This document shows positions 9,318 to 18,693 of a DNA stretch of 64,000 nucleotides, in pieces. Below the pieces are notes generated by a model that did no database searches, had not been told where the DNA came from, and saw nothing but the letters and a program-made list of their open reading frames with translations. The DNA comes from Chryseobacterium sp. SSA4.19 (lineage in GTDB: Bacteria > Bacteroidota > Bacteroidia > Flavobacteriales > Weeksellaceae), in assembly GCF_022601875.1 (NCBI RefSeq), contig NZ_JAKVIP010000002.1:1-64000 (forward strand), written 5' to 3'. The position numbers were made by a program, and so were the translations under genes. The first letter of the stretch is position 1, and the number at the start of each line of letters is the position of its first letter.

Positions 9318-9515
9318 TTATTTGTGATAGTATCTGTAATAGCCCACCCCTGAGGAATGGTGCCTTCTGGTGGTTCCGTCCTGATATTTTTCTGTTTTTT
9401 CACAGTCGCAGAGCTGGTTTCCTTGAAAGGTAAGATAGGTAAACCAACTGATAAAAAAGACCCCAATGAGGCACAGCAGCCAGTTTTCTTTTATATAGCT
9501 TACAATATTGTTCAT
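9318..9515 (-). CDS. Small single-pass membrane protein of unknown function
   Basis: 65 residues. One hydrophobic helix (WLLCLIGVFFISWFTYLTF) is followed by a short polar tail with a CDC motif (NQLCDCEKTEKY) and a His/Tyr-rich end (HHSSGVGYYRYYHK). No family recognised. The gene sits 2 bases after the DUF4178 stop and 13 bases before the DUF350 start, inside the polyamine operon. That position, rather than homology, is the argument that it is real. The tail could bind metal, but this is speculation. Confidence 0.65.
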   Translation of the reverse strand: MNNIVSYIKENWLLCLIGVFFISWFTYLTFQGNQLCDCEKTEKYQDGTTRRHHSSGVGYYRYYHK

Positions 9516-9517
9516 TA

Positions 9518-10777
9518 TTACGTTTGTGGATAGGGTGAATTAGAGCTGTTATTCCATTTGGACTGTTCAAATATTTTTTTTCCGAAATAGCATGCGGCGA
9601 CAAATCCCGCTAAAAGAAACATGATGATTCCGAAATTCCAGAACGAGACAGGAAGCCATTCCGCTTTTATTTTTACCGATTTATTTTCAGGGGCTGAACT
9701 ATCTGTGGAGACAGAAGTCACCGGCGATTCCTGTTTGTCTGCCGAAATCAAGAAATGATATTTTCCGGGAGCTACACCACAAAAATTGAATTCATTGTTT
9801 GTACTTCCTTCGCTCCAGTTTTCCCCGTCCTCATAACCATGGTATTCTTCTACATCTTTCGATGCATACGCAATTTCACTGGTTTTCTCATTCACCAGAC
9901 TTAAGCCTACACTGGCCCAGGAATTACTGACATCAGAAGAGAGATCAACTCTTAAAGGAGCTGAGCCGCCGGACAGATCAAAGCTTTTGCTTACCAGCTC
10001 TTTATCTTTTACCTCTGCAAAGCTGATTTCCTGTTCAAAAACCAATGCATTTGATCTTGACGCCATTACATACAGCTGGATCACACAAATAAGTAAAGCT
10101 GCTACCCCCATAATGTTCAGGGTCTGTTTAAAATCAAAATAGAAAGGCTGTACAATCCCGATTCCTGAATAACCGGGAAGACTGGAAATATGAAACGCTT
10201 TTTTTACGGTATACTTTGAAATATGCCTGCCAAAGAAGAATTCGTTTGAACTGCCGGACTGTTCCTGAGAAATCATCTGGGTAGCGTTGACATATTCCCT
10301 GTAGGTGGTAAGCCCGAAATTTAATTTATCTTCGAAAAAGCCTGCCGCTGCATAAGTAGTACATTCTGTCGTCTCATACCAACGGTAATTTCTGCCGTTG
10401 AATTCCGCCGCTTTCATATCGAATATTTTTTTCACTCCGGGTCCAATAATCGGCTCCAGAAAAACCCAATGGCCGTCGCTTTCACTTAAAAAAGCATCTT
10501 TCCCGCTTTTGTCTTTTAAATAATATTCTCTCCAGAAGATACTTGAACCGTACTTCCTGATAATAATCCCTGTAACAGTATATTCTGTTCGGTGAATGAT
10601 TCCGTTTTGTCCGACTTTCAGAACAACATTTTCAACAGGTTTTGTGATCCTTGATTTTTCGGAAATGTTTTTATGGGTATTAATGAGCCTTGAACATGAG
10701 CCGCAGACATATTCCCGTACGGAAAATGTAAGCTCATGTTTATTTTCAGTTTTACAGATGGGGCAAACGTAATGCAT
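9518..10777 (-). CDS. DUF4178 protein with N-terminal zinc ribbon and two membrane helices
   Basis: 419 residues. The first 35 residues form a zinc-ribbon-like module with CPIC and CGSC pairs. The DUF4178 region follows (about 50-200, including GQNGIIHRTEYTVTGIIIRKYGSSIFWREYYL). Membrane helices lie near residues 222-240 and 385-405, with a beta-rich extracytoplasmic-looking part between them. DUF4178 proteins are known neighbours of DUF350 and of membrane aminopropyltransferases; their function is undefined. The gene starts on the base directly after the speD stop codon, so translation is probably coupled. The zinc ribbon suggests a cytosolic recognition role; that is inference. Confidence 0.85.
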   Translation of the reverse strand: MHYVCPICKTENKHELTFSVREYVCGSCSRLINTHKNISEKSRITKPVENVVLKVGQNGIIHRTEYTVTGIIIRKYGSSIFWREYYLKDKSGKDAFLSESDGHWVFLEPIIGPGVKKIFDMKAAEFNGRNYRWYETTECTTYAAAGFFEDKLNFGLTTYREYVNATQMISQEQSGSSNEFFFGRHISKYTVKKAFHISSLPGYSGIGIVQPFYFDFKQTLNIMGVAALLICVIQLYVMASRSNALVFEQEISFAEVKDKELVSKSFDLSGGSAPLRVDLSSDVSNSWASVGLSLVNEKTSEIAYASKDVEEYHGYEDGENWSEGSTNNEFNFCGVAPGKYHFLISADKQESPVTSVSTDSSAPENKSVKIKAEWLPVSFWNFGIIMFLLAGFVAACYFGKKIFEQSKWNNSSNSPYPQT

Positions 10778-11137
10778 TTATCTATAAATTTTATGTTTCT
10801 GAATGGTTTTAGCTTTAAAATAAGCAATCACCTCATCGGCGATTGTTTCAACTTTGGCAGTATTGTCCTGCATATAATTGCAGAGGAAAATATCAAAAGT
10901 GAGTTGTTTAAACTCCGGCCAGGTATGGATGCAGAGATGGGATTCCTTAAGGCAGACTGCCGAAGTAAAACTTCGGTTTTCAAAAATATGATTGGTAATG
11001 CCTACAATTTCCACATCTTTTGTAGCAAGGCTTTTTTGTGTAAATGCCAGAAAGCCTTCGCTGTCTGTTAATACATCTTCTGACTCTGTTTCCAAAGTCA
11101 GAAGAATATGTAAACCTTTACTGGTGGGTGATTCCAA
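10778..11137 (-). CDS. speD: S-adenosylmethionine decarboxylase proenzyme (class 1B)
   Basis: 119 residues, the usual size of the small bacterial proenzyme. It self-cleaves to create a pyruvoyl cofactor and makes decarboxylated AdoMet, the aminopropyl donor. The key segment LKESHLCIHTWPEF places the cleavage Glu-Ser at 65/66 and a His at 71. The active-site Cys is at 86 (DIFLCN). The Ser-His and Ser-Cys spacings of 5 and 20 equal those of the characterised Thermotoga enzyme (S63, H68, C83), so it should be functional. It lies 23 bases after ctlX and directly abuts the DUF4178 gene. With the membrane aminopropyltransferase it supplies a complete donor-plus-transfer pair. Confidence 0.93.
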   Translation of the reverse strand: MESPTSKGLHILLTLETESEDVLTDSEGFLAFTQKSLATKDVEIVGITNHIFENRSFTSAVCLKESHLCIHTWPEFKQLTFDIFLCNYMQDNTAKVETIADEVIAYFKAKTIQKHKIYR

Positions 11138-11160
11138 TGGATTAGTTTTTTTCAGAATAA

Positions 11161-12084
11161 TTATTTTTTCGGTAAGAAAACTTCTGCCAGCATACAGCGG
11201 GCGCTGCCTCCTCCGTTTACTTCAATCGTGTTGAGGTCCGAATAAATGATTTCACAGTATTTTTCTATGGCAGAAACCTGATCGGCATCCAGTGATTTGT
11301 AAGCCGTTTCGCTCATCACCAGGAATTTTTCTCCGTCATTGTTATGAACCTGAAGCATATTTCCGGCAAACTGCTGCATCTGAGCTTCTGAAATCTCAAT
11401 GATTTCCTTTCCTGAATTTTTAATGGTTTCCACAACCTTGCTCCTTTCGAGTTCGTTGTCGATGCAATCCAGGCAAATAACTACAAATTGGTCTGCCACA
11501 CACATCATCACGTTCGTATGATAGATCGGAAGTCTTTCTTCTCCTACTGTTTGAAATGAGTGGAAAACGACAGGAGTAAAACCGTATTTCTCACAGAATT
11601 CCCTGAACAGGTTTTCATCCAGGCGTAAGGAAACTGAACCGTAAGCCAGTTTATTGTCATGATCGAAAATCATACTTCCCGTTCCTTCCAGGAAATGCCC
11701 CTGCATTTCCGGAAAAGACCAGTCGTCAATTTCTGTTACTTCGAATCCCTGTTCTTTTATGCTATCTATAATATCTTCTCTTCTTTCTACCCTTCTGTTG
11801 GATGCGAACATCGGATACATCACTACTTTACCGTCTTTATGGAAGCTTACCCAGTTGTTCGGGAAAATGGAATCCGGAGTATGAGGATCCAGGGTATCCT
11901 TAATGGTAATGACATTGATTCCCCTGCTCCTTAATTTATCAACAAATGCTTTAAATTCAGTAAGCGCTTTAAACTGGATATCAAAACCTTTCTGCTCTAT
12001 CTGAAAATAATTGTTTTTTGCCGTCTCTTCGTTAAAGCCGAAGGCAATCGGCTCTATCATTAATACTGTATCTGTTGTCTGCAT
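11161..12084 (-). CDS. ctlX: Citrulline-utilisation hydrolase CtlX (guanidino/ureido hydrolase family)
   Basis: 307 residues. It opens with TDTVLMIEPIAFGFNEETAKNNYFQ, the characteristic CtlX N-terminus. It also carries IFPNNWVSFHKDG, a MQGHFLEGTGSMIFDH segment with the acid and glycine residues of the deiminase fold, and the C-terminal GGGSARCMLAE, where C297 is the expected nucleophile. The family belongs to the pentein (arginine deiminase-like) superfamily and is reported to act in citrulline use. The start is ATG at 12084. It follows the other guanidino enzyme by 70 bases and precedes speD by 23 bases. This ties arginine or citrulline chemistry to the polyamine genes. Confidence 0.88.
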   Translation of the reverse strand: MQTTDTVLMIEPIAFGFNEETAKNNYFQIEQKGFDIQFKALTEFKAFVDKLRSRGINVITIKDTLDPHTPDSIFPNNWVSFHKDGKVVMYPMFASNRRVERREDIIDSIKEQGFEVTEIDDWSFPEMQGHFLEGTGSMIFDHDNKLAYGSVSLRLDENLFREFCEKYGFTPVVFHSFQTVGEERLPIYHTNVMMCVADQFVVICLDCIDNELERSKVVETIKNSGKEIIEISEAQMQQFAGNMLQVHNNDGEKFLVMSETAYKSLDADQVSAIEKYCEIIYSDLNTIEVNGGGSARCMLAEVFLPKK

Positions 12085-12154
12085 GTCTTATTTGATTAAA
12101 AATTAAAAGATTGGAAAATTAAAAAATTCCCAATCTGAAATCTTAACGGTTTTT

Positions 12155-13069
12155 TTATTCCCTCACAAGCGGCATTGTAGAGCACCGTAAAAGTCCGCCC
12201 ATTTTCGAAATTTCCCTGTACGGAATTTCTTCCACTGTCATTCCCCATTCGTTCCTCAGATGGTTGTTCATCCTGGTAAACGCTTTGTCTGAAACTACAA
12301 TTTCAGGAGAGATTGAAAAAATATTCGGAAACATTTCAAACATTTCCTGGTCTGTAACGTGGAAACAGTTTTCTTCCCCGAAAATATCAATAATCAAATG
12401 GTAATCGCTTTCATCCACAAACCCATTTTTATAGATAATGCACTTGTCTTTTCCTACCGGATTGAAAGTGCAGTCCAAATGAAGAATGCCTTCGTATGGA
12501 ATTTTGTCGTTTTTCTTCAATTCAAGATCGATGATCCTTTTTTTAGGGAAGTATTCTTTAAGAATTTCTATGGCATATTCGTTTGTTCTTGCCGTTTTAT
12601 AGTTCCTGTAATCTTCGCTGAAGCAGGTTCCGACAAATAAGAAATTGTCCCACACAATAACATCACCTCCCTCTATGTGCGCAGTTTCAGGGAGATTGAT
12701 GATATCCCTCCATTTTACTTTTTCAAAAATACTTTTGTAAGCATCCTGCTCATCAGCCCTGTCCGATATAACATTAGAGATAATCATTTTATCATCAATT
12801 ACAAAGGCCACGTCCCTGGCAAAAACCTGGTTGTAGTCTTCAATAATACTCGGACGGAGTACTTCTACATCATATTTTTTTAAAACGGCTTCAAAAGCAT
12901 TCATTTCATTAATAATCTCCTCTTCTTTAGGATAAATATTGTTTTCAATGGAATGATAGGATTTGGCATCGTAACTTTCTTCGAGTGTAGGAACACCTCC
13001 TAAGGAATTGGGCTGTCCTAAAACTACTGATTTAAGCCTGCCCGTTTCATTTTTTATATTTAGTTTCAT
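12155..13069 (-). CDS. Amidinotransferase/dimethylarginine-hydrolase family enzyme (pentein fold)
   Basis: 304 residues. Pentein-fold landmarks are complete: VVLGQP near the N-terminus, FARD at 83-86, HIEGGDV with H131 and GGD, GILHLDC with H197, and GGLLRCSTMP with the nucleophile C296. These are the residues used by amidinotransferases, DDAH and arginine deiminases to attack a guanidino carbon. The FARD plus HIEGGD combination resembles amidinotransferase-type members, so the reaction could be hydrolysis or amidino transfer; sequence alone does not decide. It is the first gene of the polyamine operon, with a TATATTTG box about 20 bases upstream. Confidence 0.83.
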   Translation of the reverse strand: MKLNIKNETGRLKSVVLGQPNSLGGVPTLEESYDAKSYHSIENNIYPKEEEIINEMNAFEAVLKKYDVEVLRPSIIEDYNQVFARDVAFVIDDKMIISNVISDRADEQDAYKSIFEKVKWRDIINLPETAHIEGGDVIVWDNFLFVGTCFSEDYRNYKTARTNEYAIEILKEYFPKKRIIDLELKKNDKIPYEGILHLDCTFNPVGKDKCIIYKNGFVDESDYHLIIDIFGEENCFHVTDQEMFEMFPNIFSISPEIVVSDKAFTRMNNHLRNEWGMTVEEIPYREISKMGGLLRCSTMPLVRE

Positions 13070-13088
13070 AAAGATTTATGCAATATTG

Positions 13089-13096
13089 CAAATATA
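13089..13096 (-). promoter_or_regulatory. Promoter -7 element of the guanidino/polyamine operon
   Basis: TATATTTG on the minus strand is a perfect TAnnTTTG box ending 19 bases before the ATG at 13069. No TTG is found at the expected -33 distance, only TTTCG. Spacings between the following eight genes are short or overlapping, so this may drive all nine genes. Confidence 0.55.
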
Positions 13097-13364
13097 AGTA
13101 AAGGACTGTATCTGCGAAACTTTTATGCTATATTTAGGATTGTAATTCAATTATGTTCTAAAAATTAATCACTTTATAGTTTTTAATAAACGCTTGTTTG
13201 CGATATATTAAATTTCATCACTGTTATAAAATTTCTAATGGATAATTTATCTATAAATCAATATTTTACGTTTAAAAATACAATTACATTATTTTAATTT
13301 CATACATTAGTGAAATAGTTTTGAAAACTTAAACTTAAATTATTAACAATCAAACATCAAGATC

Positions 13365-13526
13365 ATGAACAAGAAAAACTCCGTGCTGAAACACGCACAC
13401 AAGCTAAGCAGAGAAAATCAAAAAACGATTGCAGGCGGTATTAATACTGCCGGTCGAAGATGCTGCGAATGGGATGACTCAGGAAAATGTTATATCTGGA
13501 CCTGCGATAGATGTCAGTGTCCATAA
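13365..13526 (+). CDS. Cysteine-rich GG-leader (bacteriocin-like) peptide precursor
   Basis: 53 residues. The leader MNKKNSVLKHAHKLSRENQK ends TIAGG at residue 25, matching the 'KLSRExxKxIxGG' double-glycine leaders of many small flavobacterial peptides annotated as bacteriocin-like. The 28-residue core holds six cysteines (C33, C34, C42, C47, C50, C52), enough for three disulfides or for other crosslinks. An ATG, an intergenic space on the left and a strong terminator on the right support a real gene despite its size. No peptidase-exporter or modification enzyme lies nearby, so any maturation would act in trans. Activity as a toxin is not shown; it could equally be a signal. Confidence 0.72.
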   Translation: MNKKNSVLKHAHKLSRENQKTIAGGINTAGRRCCEWDDSGKCYIWTCDRCQCP

Positions 13527-13545
13527 TTTGAAAATATCAAAATAA

Positions 13546-13577
13546 AAAATCCCAAAGCAGGCGAGCTTTGGGATTTT
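13546..13577. terminator. Bidirectional terminator between GG-peptide and gltA
   Basis: AAAATCCCAAAGC pairs perfectly with GCTTTGGGATTTT across a 6-base loop, giving A/T tracts on both sides. It serves the plus-strand peptide and the convergent gltA. Confidence 0.85.
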
Positions 13578-13596
13578 ATTATAATCGTACAGATGA

Positions 13597-14883
13597 TTAT
13601 CTATTTACCATATCGATGTAGTCTCTTTGCTGAGCCCCTTGGTATACCTGTCTCGGTCTTCCGATAGGATCTCCTTTTATTCTCATTTCTTTCCACTGAG
13701 AAATCCATCCCGGAAGTCTTCCTAAAGCAAACATGACAGTGAACATTTCCGTAGGAATGCCTAACGCTCTGTAGATGATTCCTGAATAGAAATCTACGTT
13801 TGGATATAATTTTCTTTCTACGAAATATTCATCTTCCAGCGCCACTTTTTCCAACTGCATAGCAATATCAAGCGCTTTATCCTGAATTCCCAATGCATTA
13901 AGAATATCATCAGCTGCTTTCTTGATAATTTTCGCTCTCGGGTCGAAGTTTTTGTACACTCTGTGTCCAAAGCCCATTAAACGGAAACTGTCATTTTTAT
14001 CTTTAGCTTTTGCTACCCATTTGTTAACATCGCCTCCGTCTTTTTCAATCAGCTCCAGCATTTCGATTACTGCCTGGTTAGCACCACCGTGAAGTGGTCC
14101 CCAAAGTGCTGAAACCCCTGCTGAGATAGAAGCAAAAAGACCTGTATGTGCAGAGCCTACCATTCTTACGGTAGAAGTAGAACAGTTTTGTTCGTGGTCT
14201 GCGTGAAGGATTAATAATTTATCTAAAGCCTGAACAACTACAGGATCAATCTCAAACTCCTGGTTTGGCATTCTGAAAGCCATTTTGTAGAAGTTTTCTA
14301 CGTAATTCAGACTGTTATCCCCGTGGTTAATTGGCAAACCTAATGTTTTTCTATACGTCCATGCACAAAGGTGAGAGAACTTGGCAATCATCAACTCTGC
14401 AGCAAGGTCCATTTCTTCTTTAGAGTTTACGTTAACTGCTTTAGGATTAAAGGCTGTTAATGCAGAAGTTAAAGAAGATAAAACTCCCATCGGGTGAGCA
14501 GAACGAGGGAAAGCATCGATGATTTTTTTCATCTCCTCTGCTACGAAATTATATTTTTTAATGTTTGATTCGAAAGAATTGTACTGATTTTGAGTAGGAA
14601 GCTCACCATGCAATAAAAGGTACATTACTTCTGTAAAGTTGGATTTATCAGCAATCTGCTCGATCGGATATCCTCTGTAGAACAATTCTCCTTTATCTCC
14701 GTCTAAGTAAGTGATGTCGCTAAGGGTAGCTCCGGTATTTTTGTACCCTAAATCTAAAGTGATAAGACCTGTCTGGTCTCTTAATTTTGAAATATCGATT
14801 CCTCTGTCTCCGATAGTGCTATCTACAATTGGATATTCATACGAATTACCTGCGTAATTCAATATTACTTTGTTGTCTGACAT
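13597..14883 (-). CDS. gltA: Citrate synthase
   Basis: 428 residues, the length of the hexameric type II enzyme of Gram-negative bacteria. It condenses oxaloacetate and acetyl-CoA at the entry of the TCA cycle. Visible active-site segments are HADHEQNCSTSTVR, LWGPLHGGANQAV, GFGHRVYKNFDPR and the C-terminal GRLPGWISQWKEM and GRPRQVYQG. It is monocistronic: the eno terminator lies behind it and a bidirectional terminator lies after its stop. The start at 14883 gives the conserved MSDNKVILN opening. Confidence 0.97.
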   Translation of the reverse strand: MSDNKVILNYAGNSYEYPIVDSTIGDRGIDISKLRDQTGLITLDLGYKNTGATLSDITYLDGDKGELFYRGYPIEQIADKSNFTEVMYLLLHGELPTQNQYNSFESNIKKYNFVAEEMKKIIDAFPRSAHPMGVLSSLTSALTAFNPKAVNVNSKEEMDLAAELMIAKFSHLCAWTYRKTLGLPINHGDNSLNYVENFYKMAFRMPNQEFEIDPVVVQALDKLLILHADHEQNCSTSTVRMVGSAHTGLFASISAGVSALWGPLHGGANQAVIEMLELIEKDGGDVNKWVAKAKDKNDSFRLMGFGHRVYKNFDPRAKIIKKAADDILNALGIQDKALDIAMQLEKVALEDEYFVERKLYPNVDFYSGIIYRALGIPTEMFTVMFALGRLPGWISQWKEMRIKGDPIGRPRQVYQGAQQRDYIDMVNR

Positions 14884-14897
14884 TATTTATTTTTTTT

Positions 14898-14928
14898 TAA
14901 ATATACTACTTCTTATAAAATACGGCAA
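14898..14928 (-). promoter_or_regulatory. Candidate gltA promoter, TTG-N20-TATATTTA
   Basis: On the minus strand TTG (14928-14926) and TATATTTA (14905-14898) are separated by 20 bases. The last -7 base departs from TAnnTTTG. The -33 box lies inside the eno terminator stem. Confidence 0.45.
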
Positions 14929-14950
14929 ACAAAAAATTTCGCTTGCCGTA
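14921..14950 (-). terminator. Terminator of eno
   Basis: TACGGCAA and TTGCCGTA form an 8-bp perfect stem with a 14-base loop, followed by TTTTAT on the minus strand, 18 bases after the eno stop. Confidence 0.7.
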
Positions 14951-14968
14951 ATTTATAAATTCGATGAA

Positions 14969-16311
<1,343 letters not shown>

Positions 16312-16425
16312 GGTATGGAAGAGATAATTTATCGATTTATGTGAGTTAAATTTTAGTTAATATTGTAATCTTGAATAATTAAGAGTTATTTTCAATAAAC
16401 TAAAATACTCATTTGCAAAAAATGA

Positions 16426-17001
16426 TTATTTTACGTTATAATACATTGCTTTTTCTTCTGGGGGAAGTGTCTTGAACTCTTGAATTTTTTTCAGTTCAAC
16501 ACTTGCTTTCTCCACTTCTTTTTCTGCAGTTTCCACGACTCCTTTCTGTATAGCTGTGATAGCTTGAACAACATTATTGAAACTATTCCAATATACTTCT
16601 CCCTTACATTCATTCTTAAAGTTTATACAATGTTCTTCAAGTCTGTATAAAGCATCTCTAAGCATATTAACTTGAGCAGTTCTTTCCCCTAACTTAGACA
16701 GTGTTTCAGCTATCTTTGTCATTTGATCAATTGAAATGTTTTTATGCTGACTCAAATTCCCAGCAAGTTTACTTGTAATCTCTGTTGTTGTAGCTATTGC
16801 TGCATCTGGCTGAACTTCAGATAAAATACTTTCAATTTTCCCATTCTCATCTAAACTTAGTACAGTTCCTCTTCTCATTGCATCATATGACATCTGATAA
16901 TTAGACCTTGTACTTTTTAATTCTTCTAATGTTGCTTTATGAGATGTGCCACAAGAAAAAATGGCCATACTCATTATCAATAAAAATAATAGATTTTTCA
17001 T
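16426..17001 (-). CDS. Lipoprotein of unknown function
   Basis: 191 residues. A lipoprotein signal peptide (MKNLLFLLIMSMAIFSC, lipidated Cys 17) is followed by a mostly helical, charged body with heptad-like stretches (TAEKEVEKASVELKKIQEF). Two further cysteines, in EEHCINFKNECKGE, could form a disulfide. No family recognised. The ATG overlaps the stop of the 67-residue ORF upstream (ATGA), so the two genes are coupled. The pair is clearly more AT-rich than eno and gltA, which hints at a separate origin. Confidence 0.75.
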   Translation of the reverse strand: MKNLLFLLIMSMAIFSCGTSHKATLEELKSTRSNYQMSYDAMRRGTVLSLDENGKIESILSEVQPDAAIATTTEITSKLAGNLSQHKNISIDQMTKIAETLSKLGERTAQVNMLRDALYRLEEHCINFKNECKGEVYWNSFNNVVQAITAIQKGVVETAEKEVEKASVELKKIQEFKTLPPEEKAMYYNVK

Positions 17002-17201
17002 GAAAATTTATTAAATATAATATTACCATTCCTTATCCAAGCATTCCCTTTTGCGAGTACTTTTGTTAATACGATAAAATTTTCAAAATCTATAGGATCA
17101 ACAAATTGTGTCGGTCTCCCAAGAAGTTCTAATATTATTCTTCCTGAGTTTGTGTTTATATTCCACTCTAATAAATAATTTGTAATTTTAAATTCATTCA
17201 T
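16998..17201 (-). CDS. Small hypothetical protein, 67 residues
   Basis: A short soluble protein with regular alternation (FKITNYLLEWNINTNSGRIILELLGRP, then DFENFIVLTKVLAKGNAWIRNGNIIF), suggesting a small beta-rich fold. No signal peptide, membrane segment or known motif. Its four-base ATGA overlap with the lipoprotein gene is the main reason to accept it. Its role is unknown; it may act with the lipoprotein. Confidence 0.55.
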   Translation of the reverse strand: MNEFKITNYLLEWNINTNSGRIILELLGRPTQFVDPIDFENFIVLTKVLAKGNAWIRNGNIIFNKFS

Positions 17202-17282
17202 TATAATTATTTTTAATTATCCTTCACAAATATCCTGTTAATATTATAATAAGTCAATTACACAAATGGGTGATTTACAAAA

Positions 17283-17308
17283 AAACAGCATCATAAAAAT
17301 GGTGCTGT
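17283..17308 (-). terminator. Terminator of the two-component operon
   Basis: An 11-bp stem (AACAGCATCAT with ATGGTGCTGTT, one G-T pair) and a 4-base loop are followed by a run of T residues on the minus strand, 24 bases after the kinase stop. Confidence 0.8.
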
Positions 17309-17332
17309 TATATTAAACCTAAATACTTTTTT

Positions 17333-18118
17333 CTATAATTCTATCCTGAAAATTAGATGGGTCCCGTTTTCCGTGGTCACTTCACAATGGCCGTTCTGTT
17401 CCTGCATTCTCCGTTTCATATTGCGTAAGCCATTGCCTTCCGGTTTTTCGGGATCAATGCCAATCCCATTATCCGAAATTTTCATTATGAATTCTTTTTT
17501 CTGCTGTATAAAGGAAAGGCTAAGCCTGTTTGACTGACTGTGCTTGTATGCATTGTTAATTGCTTCTTTCAGGCATAGAAAGAGGTTACGTCGCTGTTCT
17601 GTAGTAATGATGGTTTCAGAAATCACATTTTCACTTTCAATATGAATAGCTATTGTTGTTTTTTTGAGGAAGTTCTGGGCGTAGGCTTTTGCATAGTCAA
17701 TAAAGCTTCCCAAGGTATCATTTCCGGAATTCAGGCTCCAGAGCATTTCCCGCATGGAAAGGTTCATCTCTTCAGAGGTTTTCAGCAATTCATCAATGTC
17801 GCTTTTAAAATCTTCATCTTCTGCCCGCTGCTTTAAAAATTCAGCCTGCAGTTTTAATGCGGAAATTCCAGCACCAAGGTCATCATGCATATCGTGGGAA
17901 ATCCTTTCGCGTTCTTTTTCGATCAGCTTTTGTTTTTCAAGTTCTTTTTGGAGAAGCTGGTTTTGGTATTCGGATTCTTTGAGCTGTTTTTCTTTTAGAT
18001 AAAGAAGCTGTCTTCTGTTGTACATCAAAACAACAAAAATGATGAAACCAACGAAAACCAACATTATTAAAAAAATAATAATGTACATCAGCTTTATATC
18101 TTCATTTGTTTGGATCAT
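17333..18118 (-). CDS. Sensor histidine kinase, NarL-partner (HisKA_3) type
   Basis: 261 residues. One N-terminal membrane helix (about 10-32) is followed by a coiled coil (35-72). The HisKA_3 dimerisation segment ERERISHDMHDDLGAGISALKL has H78 as the expected phosphoacceptor. The HATPase domain shows NAYKHSQSN (N box), ISDNGIGIDPEKPEGNGLRNMKRRM and NGTHLIFRIEL. There is almost no extracytoplasmic sensor region, so a separate protein probably senses the signal. The gene overlaps the upstream membrane protein by 4 bases (ATGA). Its cognate regulator is at 19471-20103, two genes upstream in the same operon. Confidence 0.9.
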   Translation of the reverse strand: MIQTNEDIKLMYIIIFLIMLVFVGFIIFVVLMYNRRQLLYLKEKQLKESEYQNQLLQKELEKQKLIEKERERISHDMHDDLGAGISALKLQAEFLKQRAEDEDFKSDIDELLKTSEEMNLSMREMLWSLNSGNDTLGSFIDYAKAYAQNFLKKTTIAIHIESENVISETIITTEQRRNLFLCLKEAINNAYKHSQSNRLSLSFIQQKKEFIMKISDNGIGIDPEKPEGNGLRNMKRRMQEQNGHCEVTTENGTHLIFRIEL

Positions 18119-18693
18119 TGCTTACAAAAAAGACTTTTAAGAAAAAGTAAATAAGAAATTATGGTAATTATTTGATAAAGATGATTAATTAGTAGCAAAA
18201 AATCCATATCTAATTCTGCAAAAAACTGTCCCGGAATAACTCTAATAATAAAAATTGTGCTCCAAAGCAAAATACTTGATGAAATCCAAAATGTCATCTT
18301 CTGATAAATTATAGTTTCATCAGGTTTTCTAATTTGGTTGACAAACCAATCTATACTTAGAAATATAAATACAAAACTTTTAAAAATATTTGTATCGATT
18401 TTTAGAATATCCAGTTTAAACAGTAATCCGAAATTAATTAATGAGATTATTACTAATAATATTCTATAAATTTTCCTATCTAAAAATTCTTTATAAAAAT
18501 ACCAACAAATAAAAATGATATGGATACAGTTTGCTCTATTGTAAAAATTATTATTAAGAATCTTTGTAAATATTAAGATCTCAGATAATAAAATAAATAC
18601 AAAATAAATCCATAAAAATCTTTGTCTTGCAGCTTTATTGATAATTGAAGCTACAAAACAAAGAAAAATCATTAAAATGTATAAATAGAACAC
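18115..18693 (-). CDS. Polytopic membrane protein between regulator and kinase
   Basis: 192 residues, about six hydrophobic helices (LYILMIFLCFVASII, FLWIYFVFILLSEILIF, IIFICWYF, ILLVIISLINFGLLF, FVFIFLSIDWFVN, LLFLKSLF). No family recognised. The longest frame starts with GTG at 18693, immediately after the TAG of the lipoprotein gene; an ATG seven codons later (18672) is the alternative start. It ends with an ATGA overlap with the kinase, so stoichiometric production is likely. A role as membrane sensor or scaffold for the kinase is inferred from context. The sequence is AT-rich compared with the kinase and regulator. Confidence 0.7.
   Translation of the reverse strand: MFYLYILMIFLCFVASIINKAARQRFLWIYFVFILLSEILIFTKILNNNFYNRANCIHIIFICWYFYKEFLDRKIYRILLVIISLINFGLLFKLDILKIDTNIFKSFVFIFLSIDWFVNQIRKPDETIIYQKMTFWISSSILLWSTIFIIRVIPGQFFAELDMDFLLLINHLYQIITIISYLLFLKSLFCKQ

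Noticed and set aside
12155..13069. Calling the first operon gene agmatine deiminase
   Set aside because: The FARD and HIEGGD context and the C-terminal GGLLRCSTMP resemble amidinotransferase/DDAH-type enzymes more than the agmatine deiminase family.
18672..18693. Choice between GTG (18693) and ATG (18672) for the six-helix membrane protein
   Set aside because: Neither could be excluded; the GTG was kept because it abuts the previous stop, but this is not listed as a finding.
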